A DNA stretch of 64,000 nt from Streptomyces sp. JB150. Lineage in GTDB: Bacteria; Actinomycetota; Actinomycetes; Streptomycetales; Streptomycetaceae. The stretch lies in assembly GCF_011193355.1 (NCBI RefSeq), contig NZ_CP049780.1, positions 693,686-757,685 on the forward strand. The letters run 5' to 3'. Below are positions 7,990-15,651 of the stretch, one piece after another (position 1 is the first letter of the stretch; every line of letters begins with the position of its first letter). Made by a program: the position numbers and the translations under genes. The notes under the pieces were generated by a model. It was not told where the DNA came from and made no database searches. It saw only the letters and a list, made by a program, of their open reading frames with translations.

Positions 7990-8756
7990 ACGGGGGTCAC
8001 CTCCTCCAGCGGGTCCACGCCCAGCCGGACGAGCAGGCGCTCGCGCAGCGCGGCGTACTCGGGGCCGTCGGGGCGGCGCGGGGCGGGCAGCTCCACCGGC
8101 AGGTCGGCGGCGATCCGGCCCTCGTCCAGCACCACCACGCGGTCGGCGAGGACGATCGCCTCGTCGACGTCGTGGGTGACGAGCAGCACGGCGGGCCGGT
8201 GCCGGGCGCACAGCCGGCGCAGCAGGGCGTGCATCCTGATCCGGGTGAGGGCGTCCAGCGCGCCGAAGGGTTCGTCGGCGAGCAGCAGGCGCGGTTCACG
8301 GACCAGGGAACGGGCGAGCGAGACGCGCTGCTGCTCGCCGCCGGAGAGTTCCACGGGCCAGGCGCGTTCGCGTCCGCGCAGACCGACCTCGGTGAGGGCG
8401 TCCCGGCCGCGCTGTTCGGCGTCCGGCCCGGTCAGGCCGAGGACGACGTTGTCCAGCACGCGTTTCCAGGGCAGCAGCCGGGCGTCCTGGAAGACGACGG
8501 AGAGGTGGTCGGGGGCGACGAGGGTGCCGCTGCCCCGTACGTCCCGGTCGAGCCCGGCGAGCGCCCGCAGCAGGGTACTCTTGCCGGAGCCGCTGCGGCC
8601 GAGCAGGGCCACGAACTCGCCGGGTGCGATGGTGAGGTCGAGTCCGTCGAGGACTCGGCGCTGCCCGAAGGAGCGCACCAGCTGCTCGATCCGGACGGCG
8701 GCCCGCTCGCCGTCGCGGGGTTCCGCGCCGGTCAGCTGCCGAGGGTGCGTCGCCAT
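7986..8756 (-). CDS. ABC transporter ATP-binding protein, sulfonate/nitrate/taurine type (SsuB-like)
   Basis: A 256-residue cytoplasmic ATPase that drives import through the permease encoded just upstream. Walker A GRSGSGKST, Q-loop VVFQDARLLPW (the ARLLPW form is typical of the nitrate/taurine/sulfonate group), signature LSGGEQQR, Walker B LLLADEPFGALD and the switch histidine in LLVTHDVDEA are all intact. Start MATHPRQLTGAEPR at 8756 lies inside the end of the permease gene (25-nt overlap), and its stop overlaps the monooxygenase start. Substrate cannot be read from the ATPase; the group assignment comes from the Q-loop and context. Confidence 0.9.
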   Translation of the reverse strand: MATHPRQLTGAEPRDGERAAVRIEQLVRSFGQRRVLDGLDLTIAPGEFVALLGRSGSGKSTLLRALAGLDRDVRGSGTLVAPDHLSVVFQDARLLPWKRVLDNVVLGLTGPDAEQRGRDALTEVGLRGRERAWPVELSGGEQQRVSLARSLVREPRLLLADEPFGALDALTRIRMHALLRRLCARHRPAVLLVTHDVDEAIVLADRVVVLDEGRIAADLPVELPAPRRPDGPEYAALRERLLVRLGVDPLEEVTPV

Positions 8757-9724
8757 GACAGCGTCCCCCTCTCCACGAGCCGCACCAGGGCGTCGGAGAA
8801 GAGCCCGAACAGGCCGTACACGACGAGGCCGACGAGGATGACGTCGGTCTGCCCGTAGGTCCGCGCGAGCTCCATCATGTAGCCGATGCCGCTGGTGGCG
8901 TTGACCTGTTCCACGACGACCAGCGCGAGCCACGCGGCGGTCACCGCGAAGCGCATCCCGAGCAGGAAGCCGGGCAGCGCACCGGGCAGGACGACGTGCC
9001 GGACGAACGCGAGCCGGCCGAGCCGGACGGTCTCGGCGAGTTCGACGTAGCGGTGGTCGATGGCGCGCAGCCCGTTGTGGGTGTGGATGTAGACGGGGAC
9101 GAACACGCCGAGGGCGATGGTGACGACCTTCATGGTCTCGCCGATGCCGAACCACAGGACGAGCAGCGGGATCAGCGCCAGCGAGGGGATGGCCCGCTTG
9201 ATCTGCACCGGGCCGTCGATGACCGCCTCGCCGATCCGGCTGAGCCCGGCGACGAGCGCGAGCAGCAGCCCGCCCGCGACGCCGAACAGCAGTCCCAGGA
9301 GGGCCCGCTGGGCGGAGGTGGCGAGGTGGTCCTGGAGCCGTCCGTCGGCGAGGAGGTCACCGGTGGTGGCGGCGACGGTCCACGGCGAGGGCAGACTGCG
9401 CGGATCGAGCAGCCCGGCCGCGGAGCCGCCCGCCCAGAGGGCGAACAGCAGCAGCGGGCCGAGCGCCCACCCGTACGGCACGGGACGTCCGGGGGCGAGC
9501 CGCGGGCGGGGGCGGCGGCGGGGTCCGGCGGAGGAGGAGGGTGAGGGCGAGGAGTCTGGGGGTGGGGTGGCCGTCGACGATGAGGTCGCAGGTGGGGAGC
9601 CCGTGGACGAGGGCACCGCGGGTGGGGAGCCGGCGGACGAGGAGGCCGGGGACGAGGAGGTCACGGGTGGGGAGGCCGGTGACGGGGGCGGGGTCGGCTG
9701 ATGGCCGAAGACGGCGGCGCTCAT
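8732..9724 (-). CDS. ABC transporter permease (SsuC-like) with repetitive N-terminal extension
   Basis: Residues from about 80 on form a normal six-helix binding-protein-dependent permease: YGWALGPLLLFALWAGG, then helices to the EAA loop region HVVLPGALPGFLLGMRFAVT and a last helix VILVGLVVYGLFGLF. The first 80 residues, counted from the ATG at 9724, are almost only Pro, Ser, Thr and Ala and come from a 30-bp tandem DNA repeat. That ATG overlaps the stop of the lipoprotein gene by 4 nt, which supports it, but a GTG at 9481 (VPYGWALG) would give a normal 249-residue permease. Codon-position composition in the repeat favours a different frame, so the true start is open. Confidence 0.8.
   Translation of the reverse strand: MSAAVFGHQPTPPPSPASPPVTSSSPASSSAGSPPAVPSSTGSPPATSSSTATPPPDSSPSPSSSAGPRRRPRPRLAPGRPVPYGWALGPLLLFALWAGGSAAGLLDPRSLPSPWTVAATTGDLLADGRLQDHLATSAQRALLGLLFGVAGGLLLALVAGLSRIGEAVIDGPVQIKRAIPSLALIPLLVLWFGIGETMKVVTIALGVFVPVYIHTHNGLRAIDHRYVELAETVRLGRLAFVRHVVLPGALPGFLLGMRFAVTAAWLALVVVEQVNATSGIGYMMELARTYGQTDVILVGLVVYGLFGLFSDALVRLVERGTLSWRRTLGS
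9561..9685. repeat. 30-bp tandem repeat in the permease 5' region
   Basis: Units begin with GGTGGGG on the plus strand at 9561, 9591 and 9621, with a partly expanded copy from 9648 and a last partial copy from 9666. Units 9561-9590 and 9591-9620 are exactly 30 bp; the third carries about 15 bp extra. Divergence is about one base in five. Confidence 0.75.
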
Positions 9725-10839
9725 GCGGCGTCTCCCGCGGTGCGGTCCGCGGCGGCCTTCCCGGCACCCGCCTCTCCGGTTCCCTCGATGGCGTCGGCGC
9801 CCACGGATTCGTAGCGGCGGTCGAAGAGAACGTTCGCGTCGAAGGCCTCACGCTTCTGTTCTCTCGCCAGCAGGTCGATGGTCTGCTGCTGACGCCGGAT
9901 GGCCGCGTCCCAGTCCGCCGGAATGTCCGGATGTCCGGCCCGCTCCACGAGGTATGCGCCGTCCTCGCGGCTCAGGCCCTGGTCCTTGACGTAGAAACCC
10001 TCGACCCATTCCTCGGGATGTGTGTCGATCCAGATGCGGGCGCGCGCCCAGATTTCCACCAGTTCCCTGATCGCGGCGGATTTCCCGGGGTCGCTGACGG
10101 AGTCGGTGAGCGCCCACAGATGTTCGGGATCGTCGCGCAGTCCGTGCCGGACGGTGGTGGCGCCGTCCTTCCCGTACTTCGCGAGATAGCGCTTGATGTT
10201 GACGTCCGCGATGGGGGCGGCGTGCACCTGGCGGTTGCCGAGCGCCGTGGGATAGACGTCGTCGGTGCTGGCCAGCTCGACGAGTTCGACGTCGTCCTGG
10301 GTGAGGCCGGCCTTGCGCAGGATCCGCAGCACGAGCGCGCCCTGCGCCTGCCCCGGGCTGTAGGCGATTTTCTTCCCGCGCAGGTCGGCGAGGGTCTTGA
10401 TGCCCGCGCCGGGCGCGATGCCCAGCTCGTAGACCGGGTACCGCAGGGGGTCCTTGCGGAACTTGGCCGCCACGAGCTTGGTGTCGAGACCCGTCCAGTA
10501 GGCGTTGATCGCCGGGATGTCCGCGGCGGAGCAGACGTCGAGCGCGCCCGCCCGGAAGGCCTCGGAGCACTTGGGACCACCGCTGATGTTGGCCCACTCG
10601 ACCTCGAAGGGCAGCTTGTCGATCTGCCCCGACAACTCGAGCGCGACCTTGAGTTCCGGTGATCCGACGGTGAGGGTGGTGTCAGGCGAGACGGTGGCCG
10701 GGATGTCCCGGCCGGAGACGTCCTTGCCGACCGAGGCGGTCTGTGCGTTGTCCACGCACGAGGTCAGCAGCAGAACGAGAGCGGACGTGGCCGCGACAGC
10801 CGCGGCCCTGGTTGCGGGCATGCGTATATGAGCGATCAT
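9721..10839 (-). CDS. ABC transporter substrate-binding lipoprotein, sulfonate/taurine type (SsuA/TauA-like)
   Basis: A 372-residue lipoprotein with a lipobox LLLTSC near residue 28, so it is anchored outside the membrane. The mature part has the nitrate/sulfonate-binding-protein pattern: LELSGQIDKLPFEVEWANI, SEAFRAGALDVCSAADIPAI, then ADLRGKKIAYSPGQAQGALV, and a C-terminal lobe with WARARIWIDTHPEEW. It is the first gene of the five-gene operon and 48 nt downstream of a leader peptide whose translation probably controls it. Start: the ATG at 10839 gives MIAHIRMPATRAA; an internal ATG six codons later is equally possible. Confidence 0.87.
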   Translation of the reverse strand: MIAHIRMPATRAAAVAATSALVLLLTSCVDNAQTASVGKDVSGRDIPATVSPDTTLTVGSPELKVALELSGQIDKLPFEVEWANISGGPKCSEAFRAGALDVCSAADIPAINAYWTGLDTKLVAAKFRKDPLRYPVYELGIAPGAGIKTLADLRGKKIAYSPGQAQGALVLRILRKAGLTQDDVELVELASTDDVYPTALGNRQVHAAPIADVNIKRYLAKYGKDGATTVRHGLRDDPEHLWALTDSVSDPGKSAAIRELVEIWARARIWIDTHPEEWVEGFYVKDQGLSREDGAYLVERAGHPDIPADWDAAIRRQQQTIDLLAREQKREAFDANVLFDRRYESVGADAIEGTGEAGAGKAAADRTAGDAA

Positions 10840-10887
10840 GGACGCCTTCGGAGCGGGAGATCGGGAGGAAGTGGCCGCGGTGGAACG

Positions 10888-10962
10888 TCAGCTACACACC
10901 GCGGTGGCGACCCGCATGAAATCGATGGCCCGCCGCCGGTAAAAGCGCTCGGAGGTCCGCAT
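10888..10962 (-). CDS. Short leader peptide, actinobacterial sulfur-attenuator type (24 aa)
   Basis: Too short for ordinary ORF calling. ATG at 10962, TGA at 10888-10890. The peptide begins MRTSERFYRRRAIDF and ends MRVATAVCS. The pattern R-R-x-I/V-D-x-x-R-V-x-x-A-x-C near the C-terminus is that of small actinobacterial peptides I know as 'putative leader peptide', found in front of sulfur-assimilation and organosulfur genes. The single Cys next to the stop suggests ribosome stalling when cysteinyl-tRNA is scarce (inference from analogous cysteine-responsive uORFs). It ends 48 nt before the lipoprotein gene on the same strand. Confidence 0.75.
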   Translation of the reverse strand: MRTSERFYRRRAIDFMRVATAVCS

Positions 10963-11116
10963 GAGGCCGAACCTAACGACGCGTCAAACACCGGTCAACA
11001 AGTCCCCGCCGGGCCGGCCGGTACTGCAACGACACCGTCGTGGCGACGCCATACGGGCGTTACAAGCCCGGCTCCGAGGCCTTGTCCGCCCCCTTGCCCG
11101 CCCCCGGTCCCCCTCC

Positions 11117-11122
11117 TAGTCT
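11117..11122 (+). promoter_or_regulatory. -10-like TAGTCT for the MFS gene
   Basis: TAGTCT ends 6 nt before the GTG at 11129. With no ribosome-binding sequence in front of the start, this indicates a leaderless transcript. Confidence 0.4.
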
Positions 11123-11128
11123 GATTTT

Positions 11129-12409
11129 GTGCCGCAAATAAACAAAACCCGTTCGCACAGTGTCGTGCCGGGTCACCCCAGCCAGCTCACCCGTCTGCGC
11201 ATCGCCCTGACCACCTTCTTCGCCCTCGACGGCTTCGTTTTCGCGGGATGGGTCGTCCGGATCCCCGCCATCAAGGAACAGACCGGCGCGTCGCCCAGCG
11301 GCCTCGGACTCGCCCTCCTCGGCGTGTCCGCCGGCGCCGTCGTCACGATGACGCTGACCGGGCGGCTGTGCCGGCGGTTCGGCAACCACCGGGTCACCGT
11401 CGTCTGCGCCGTCCTGCTCTCCCTGAGCGTCGCCCTGCCCCCGCTCACCCACTCCGCGCTCACGCTGGGCGCGGTGCTGCTGGTGTTCGGAGCGGCGTAC
11501 GGCGGGATCAACGTGGCCTTCAACAGCGCCGCCGTGGATCTGGTGGCCGCGCTGCGCCGGCCGGTCATGCCGAGCTTCCACGCGGCGTTCAGCCTGGGCG
11601 GGATGCTCGGCGCGGGGCTCGGCGCGCTGGTGGCCGGGGCGGTGTCGCCCACCCGGCACCTGCTGGGGCTGGCCGTCGTCGGCCTGGTGGTCACCGCGGT
11701 CGCGGCACCGGGGCTGCTGCGCCACCGGCTGCCCCGGCCCCCGGAACGGCCGCGCCCCACGGCGGGCGCCGCACCTCACCCGGAGCGCCCGGACCGTCCA
11801 GACCACTCGGACCGCCCGGACCACAAGGACCACCGCTCGGAGCGCCCGGACCGCCCGGATCGCCGCACCCGCGCCCTCGTCCTGGTCTTCGGTCTGATCG
11901 CCCTGTGCACCGCCTACGGCGAGGGCGCCCTGGCCGACTGGGGCGCGCTGCACCTGGAGCAGGATCTCGGCGCCTCCCCCGGCGTCGCCGCGAGCGGCTA
12001 CTCCTGCTTCGCCCTGGCCATGACCGTGGGCCGGCTGAGCGGTACGGTGCTGCTGGAGCGCCTGGGCCGGACCCGCACGGTGGTGGCGGGCGGTGCCACC
12101 GCGGCGGTGGGCATGCTGTTCGGCGCCCTCGCGCCCTGGCTGTGGGCGGCACTGCTCGGGTTCGCGGTCGCGGGCCTCGGTCTCGCCAATCTCTTCCCGG
12201 TCGCCGTGGAGCGCGCGGGAGCCCTCTCCGGTTCGAACGGGGTGGCCGTCGCCTCGACACTGGGCTACGGCGGCATGCTGCTCGGTCCGCCCGCCATCGG
12301 TTTCATGGCCGACTGGTTCTCCCTGCCGGCCGCGCTCACCAGCGTCGCCGTGCTCGCCGCGCTCGCCGCGCTGATCGGCCTGACGACGCGGCGCGTCACG
12401 GCCATCTGA
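11129..12409 (+). CDS. MFS transporter with charged central loop
   Basis: A 426-residue major facilitator with about 12 membrane helices. The first helix follows LTRLRIALTTFFALDGFVFAGW; the loop 2-3 motif is GRLCRRFGNHR. Between helices 6 and 7 lies an unusual Pro/Asp/Arg loop built from near-repeats of the type ERPDRPDH (about residues 210-248), encoded by imperfect 9-bp DNA repeats. Related streptomycete MFS proteins with a WVVRIPAIK motif are uncharacterised exporters; substrate unknown. It is transcribed divergently from the sulfonate operon. Start GTG 11129 is supported by the -10 hexamer 6 nt upstream. Confidence 0.8.
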   Translation: MPQINKTRSHSVVPGHPSQLTRLRIALTTFFALDGFVFAGWVVRIPAIKEQTGASPSGLGLALLGVSAGAVVTMTLTGRLCRRFGNHRVTVVCAVLLSLSVALPPLTHSALTLGAVLLVFGAAYGGINVAFNSAAVDLVAALRRPVMPSFHAAFSLGGMLGAGLGALVAGAVSPTRHLLGLAVVGLVVTAVAAPGLLRHRLPRPPERPRPTAGAAPHPERPDRPDHSDRPDHKDHRSERPDRPDRRTRALVLVFGLIALCTAYGEGALADWGALHLEQDLGASPGVAASGYSCFALAMTVGRLSGTVLLERLGRTRTVVAGGATAAVGMLFGALAPWLWAALLGFAVAGLGLANLFPVAVERAGALSGSNGVAVASTLGYGGMLLGPPAIGFMADWFSLPAALTSVAVLAALAALIGLTTRRVTAI

Positions 12410-12413
12410 CGCG

Positions 12414-12579
12414 AACTCCCGGCCACCTGCGCGGATGGTGGCCTGGCCTGGTAGCTCTGGACCCCGTCGGCGGGGGCGACGGCACGGTAGGACTGGGTCC
12501 TGTCGATCTCGTCCCGGGCGGCGATCGCCTGCTGGACGAGGCCGCCGTTGAGCGTGGTCGAAGCGCCACCGGTCGACAC
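12414..12579 (-). pseudogene. Orphan coding-like fragment between MFS and maleylpyruvate-isomerase-like genes
   Basis: The 304-nt gap 12410-12713 holds, on the minus strand, a stretch reading STTLNGGLVQQAIAARDEI then DRTQSYRAVAPADGVQSYQA with G or C at nearly every third codon position, as in real genes here. It has no stop of its own (the frame runs on as shadow inside the MFS gene) and no ribosome site at the possible GTG (12579). I do not recognise the family. Best read as a remnant of a deleted gene. Confidence 0.3.
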
Positions 12580-12675
12580 CCGGTCGCGCGGCCTCCGCGG
12601 CCCCGGAGCACCCCTGAACGCCCGTGTGAACGCCCGTGCGGGGCACGCCTCGTCGACGCGTGTGCGGAAACTCCC

Positions 12676-12706
12676 TTGCGCTGGAGCGCACTCCATCCGG
12701 CACACT
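12676..12706 (+). promoter_or_regulatory. MerR-type promoter: dyad in a 19-bp spacer
   Basis: TTGCGC (12676-12681) as -35, the dyad TGGAGCGCACTCCA (12682-12695), and CACACT (12701-12706) as -10 give a 19-bp spacer, the hallmark of MerR-family-activated promoters. The start codon follows 7 nt after the -10, so the mRNA would be leaderless. The same -35 and dyad recur at 40756-40775. Confidence 0.65.
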
Positions 12707-12713
12707 CGCCCGC

Positions 12714-13457
12714 ATGGCACCCACCGCCCCGAAGACGGGCCGTTTCATCGAAACCCTCGACCGGGAGGGCCGGTTGCTCGCGGCAGCGGCCGAACAGGCC
12801 GGTACGGACGCCAAGGTCCCCACCTGTCCCGGCTGGCAGGTACGCGATCTGCTGCGCCACCTCGGCGCGGTCCACCGCTGGGCCGCGTCGTACGTCCGCG
12901 AAGGACGCACGGAGGGACGCCCCATCGGCGACCCTCCCGGCCTGGACGGGGCGGAGCTGGTGGACTGGTACCGCGAGAGCCACAGCGGACTCGTCGACAC
13001 CCTCTCCGGGGCGGCGCCCGACGTCGTCTGCTTCACGTTCCTGCCGGCGCCGTCACCACTGGAGTTCTGGGCGCGCCGCCAGGCGCACGAGACGACCGTG
13101 CACCGCTACGACGCGCAGGCGGCCCTCGGCGGCACCCCGGACCCGGTCGCGCCGGACCTCGCGGCGGACGGCATCGACGAGTTGCTGCGCGGCTTCCACG
13201 CCCGCTCCCGCAGCCGGGTCCGCACGCAGACGCCCCGTACCCTGCGGGTGCGCGCCACGGACGCGGACGCGGTGTGGACCGTACGGCTGTCCCCGGAGCC
13301 CCCGGTGACCGCGCGCGACGACTCCGGGGAGGCGGACTGCGAACTGTCGGGCACGGCAGGGGAGTTGTATCTGGCACTGTGGAACCGGGTGCCCGTGCCG
13401 TCGGTCACGGGCGACCGGGCGCTGGCCGCGCTGTGGCGGGAGCGGTCGGCGGTCTGA
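12714..13457 (+). CDS. Maleylpyruvate isomerase family mycothiol-dependent enzyme
   Basis: A 247-residue actinobacterial DinB-like/MDMPI protein. The N-terminal four-helix metal-binding domain shows CPGWQVRDLLRHLGAVHRW (about residues 39-57) and RRQAHETTVHRYDAQ (about 122-136), carrying the histidines that usually hold a divalent metal. The C-terminal MDMPI_C-type domain follows, with GTAGELYLALWNR near the end. Members use mycothiol, the actinobacterial thiol, in isomerisation or detoxification; most have no known substrate. The MerR-type promoter fits a role in electrophile or thiol-stress response. Start ATG 12714 agrees with the leaderless promoter. Confidence 0.85.
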   Translation: MAPTAPKTGRFIETLDREGRLLAAAAEQAGTDAKVPTCPGWQVRDLLRHLGAVHRWAASYVREGRTEGRPIGDPPGLDGAELVDWYRESHSGLVDTLSGAAPDVVCFTFLPAPSPLEFWARRQAHETTVHRYDAQAALGGTPDPVAPDLAADGIDELLRGFHARSRSRVRTQTPRTLRVRATDADAVWTVRLSPEPPVTARDDSGEADCELSGTAGELYLALWNRVPVPSVTGDRALAALWRERSAV

Positions 13458-13470
13458 GGACGCCGGCCGG

Positions 13471-13485
13471 CCGCGGGTCCCGCGG
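13471..13485. terminator. Short palindrome in a convergent gap
   Basis: CCGCGGG-T-CCCGCGG is perfectly symmetric and lies in the 29-nt gap between two convergent genes. Its loop is too small for a good hairpin, so a terminator role is only possible. Confidence 0.25.
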
Positions 13486-13486
13486 G

Positions 13487-13996
13487 TCAGCCGGCCGCGG
13501 CACCCTCCGAGCCCGCCGCGCGCGCCCCGTCGTCCGCACCCTGCGGACCGCCCGCGTCGCCCGGGCCACCCGAGTCGTTCGGGTCACCGGCGTCGTCCGT
13601 CTCGCCCCTCAGCGTCCGGGCCAGTACCGCCCGGTGCACCGGCAGCACCTCGGCGTGCAGGGCGCGTCCCTTGTCGGTGAGGGCCACGCGGACGCCGCGC
13701 CGGTCCTCCTCGCACATGCCGCGGCTGACCAGCCCGTCCTTCTCCAGCCGGGCGATCAGCCGGGACAGCGCGCTCTGGCTGAGGTGGATGTGCCCGGAGA
13801 TCTCCTGCACGCGGTAACTGCACGGGCCTTTCGGCCGCTCCCCCTCGGCCAGCACGTCGAGGACCTCGAAGTCGCTGGCGCACAGACCGTGCCCGTGCAG
13901 GGCCCGGTCGAGCTCTCCCTGGGTGCGGGCGTGCACCGCCAGGATGTCCCGCCACTGCTCCACAAGCGCCTGCTCGGCCGCCTTCTTCGCCGCCAT
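13487..13996 (-). CDS. MarR-family regulator of the adjacent MFS exporter
   Basis: A 169-residue winged-helix regulator. The recognition region reads VQEISGHIHLSQSALSRLIARLEKDGLVSRGMCEEDRRG, with the DRRG wing typical of MarR. The last 35 residues are a Gly/Asp/Ala tail of low complexity. It is divergent from the DHA2-type transporter with 85 nt between the starts, a standard autoregulated MarR/efflux arrangement. Start ATG 13996 (MAAKKAAEQALVEQW) was chosen because upstream in-frame codons would cover the operator region. Ligands are probably small aromatic or lipophilic molecules (family inference). Confidence 0.88.
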   Translation of the reverse strand: MAAKKAAEQALVEQWRDILAVHARTQGELDRALHGHGLCASDFEVLDVLAEGERPKGPCSYRVQEISGHIHLSQSALSRLIARLEKDGLVSRGMCEEDRRGVRVALTDKGRALHAEVLPVHRAVLARTLRGETDDAGDPNDSGGPGDAGGPQGADDGARAAGSEGAAAG

Positions 13997-14024
13997 GTCC
14001 GCACCGTAGCAGAGAAACCGTTTT

Positions 14025-14059
14025 ATTGCATCGGAATTAAATGCGATTGCATCTGATGC
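14025..14059. promoter_or_regulatory. Candidate MarR operator between regulator and transporter
   Basis: Two copies of ATTGCATC start at 14025 and 14046, 21 bp apart (two helical turns). The second copy forms the palindrome GCATC-T-GATGC at 14049-14059. The block is AT-rich against its surroundings and sits between the divergent starts. Confidence 0.6.
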
Positions 14060-14081
14060 GCATGCATGTAGTGTCCCGGTC

Positions 14082-15560
14082 ATGACCTCTCCGCTCACCG
14101 ACGCCCCGTCCTCCGAGGTGCGCTGGACACCTCGCCTGTGGGGCACCCTGCTCGTGCTCTGCGCCGCCATGTTCCTGGACGCGCTCGACGTGTCCATGGT
14201 CGGCGTGGCCCTGCCGTCCATCGGCGCCGACCTCGGTCTGTCCACCTCGACCCTGCAATGGATCGTCAGCGGCTACATCCTCGGCTACGGCGGCCTGCTG
14301 CTGCTCGGCGGACGCACCGCCGACCTGCTGGGCCGGCGCCAGGTCTTCCTCGTGGCGCTGGGTGTCTTCGCCCTCGCCTCGCTCCTCGGCGGACTCGTCG
14401 ACTCCGGCCCGCTGCTCATCGCCAGCCGCTTCATCAAGGGGCTGAGCGCGGCGTTCACCGCCCCGGCCGGCCTGTCGATCATCACCACGACGTTCCCCGA
14501 GGGCCCGCTGCGCAACCGGGCCCTGTCCATCTACACCACCTGCGCGGCCACCGGCTTCTCCATGGGCCTGGTGCTGTCCGGTCTGCTCACCGAGGCCAGC
14601 TGGCGCCTGACCATGCTGCTGCCCGCGCCCATCGCCCTGATCGCCCTGCTCGCCGGTCTGAAGCTGCTCCCGCACAGCACCCGCGAACGCGAGCACCGCG
14701 GCTACGACATCCCCGGCGCCGTCCTCGGCACCGCCGCGATGCTGCTGCTGGTCTTCACCGTCGTCCAGGCACCCGAGGCCGGCTGGGCCGCCACTCGCAC
14801 CCTGCTGTCCTTCCTGGCGGTGGCCGTGCTGCTGACGGCGTTCGTCCTGGTCGAGCGGCGCTCACCGGGACCGCTGGTGCGGCTCGGCGTGCTGCGCTCC
14901 GGCACCCAGGTCCGCGCCCAGCTCGGCGCCATGGCCTTCTTCGGGTCGTACGTCGGCTTCCAGTTCTTGGTGACCCTGTACATGCAGTCGCTGCTCGGCT
15001 GGTCGGCGCTGCACACGGCGCTCGCCTTCCTGCCGGCGGGCGCGCTGGTGGCGCTGTCCGCGACGAAGGTGGGCGCGATCGTCGACCGGTTCGGCACCCC
15101 GCGCCTGATCGCGGCCGGCTTCGCGCTGATGGTCGCCGGATACGCGCTGTTCCTCGGCGTCGACCTCGACCCGGTGTACGCGGTCGCGATCCTGCCCAGC
15201 ATGCTGCTGATCGGCGCGGCCTGCGCGCTGGTCTTCCCGTCGCTGAACATCCAGGCCACCAACGGGGTCGAGGACCACGAGCAGGGCATGGTGTCCGGGC
15301 TGCTGAACACCTCGGTGCAGGTCGGCGGCGCGATCTTCCTGGCGGTGGTCACCGCCGTCGTCACCGCCAACACGCCGGCTGGCGCCTCCCCTCAGGCAGT
15401 CCTCGACAGCTACCGGCCCGGCCTCGTCGTGGTCACGGGCATCGCCGTCGCCGGCCTGCTGATCTCGCTGACGGGTCTGCGCACCCGGCGCGGCCGGCCG
15501 TCCGTGGTGGTCGTCGAGTCCACCGCCCCGCAGGCGGAGCGCGTGCCGGTACGCGACTGA
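14082..15560 (+). CDS. DHA2-type (EmrB/QacA-like) MFS drug transporter
   Basis: A 492-residue proton antiporter with about 14 helices. Helix 1 carries LDALDVSMVGVALPSIGADL, the QacA/EmrB form of the D-x-T/S-x-V-x-V-A-L-P motif; loop 2-3 has GGRTADLLGRRQVF; helix 5 has GPLRNRALSIY and the antiporter motif C region GFSMGLVLSGLLTEA. It should export toxic compounds or a natural product across the inner membrane. The divergent MarR gene and the operator in between point to substrate-induced expression. Start ATG 14082; no strong ribosome site is visible. Confidence 0.88.
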   Translation: MTSPLTDAPSSEVRWTPRLWGTLLVLCAAMFLDALDVSMVGVALPSIGADLGLSTSTLQWIVSGYILGYGGLLLLGGRTADLLGRRQVFLVALGVFALASLLGGLVDSGPLLIASRFIKGLSAAFTAPAGLSIITTTFPEGPLRNRALSIYTTCAATGFSMGLVLSGLLTEASWRLTMLLPAPIALIALLAGLKLLPHSTREREHRGYDIPGAVLGTAAMLLLVFTVVQAPEAGWAATRTLLSFLAVAVLLTAFVLVERRSPGPLVRLGVLRSGTQVRAQLGAMAFFGSYVGFQFLVTLYMQSLLGWSALHTALAFLPAGALVALSATKVGAIVDRFGTPRLIAAGFALMVAGYALFLGVDLDPVYAVAILPSMLLIGAACALVFPSLNIQATNGVEDHEQGMVSGLLNTSVQVGGAIFLAVVTAVVTANTPAGASPQAVLDSYRPGLVVVTGIAVAGLLISLTGLRTRRGRPSVVVVESTAPQAERVPVRD

Positions 15561-15651
15561 GGACCCCTCCCTGTGACATCAGGTGACGGAAGGCCCCGGC
15601 GCCCGGCGGAGCACGTTGTCCCGCCGGGCGCACGGCTGCGAGAATCGGATC

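Noticed and set aside
10888-11128. Riboswitch in front of the sulfonate operon
   Set aside because: No SAM- or cobalamin-type conserved core is visible; the short leader peptide explains the regulation better.
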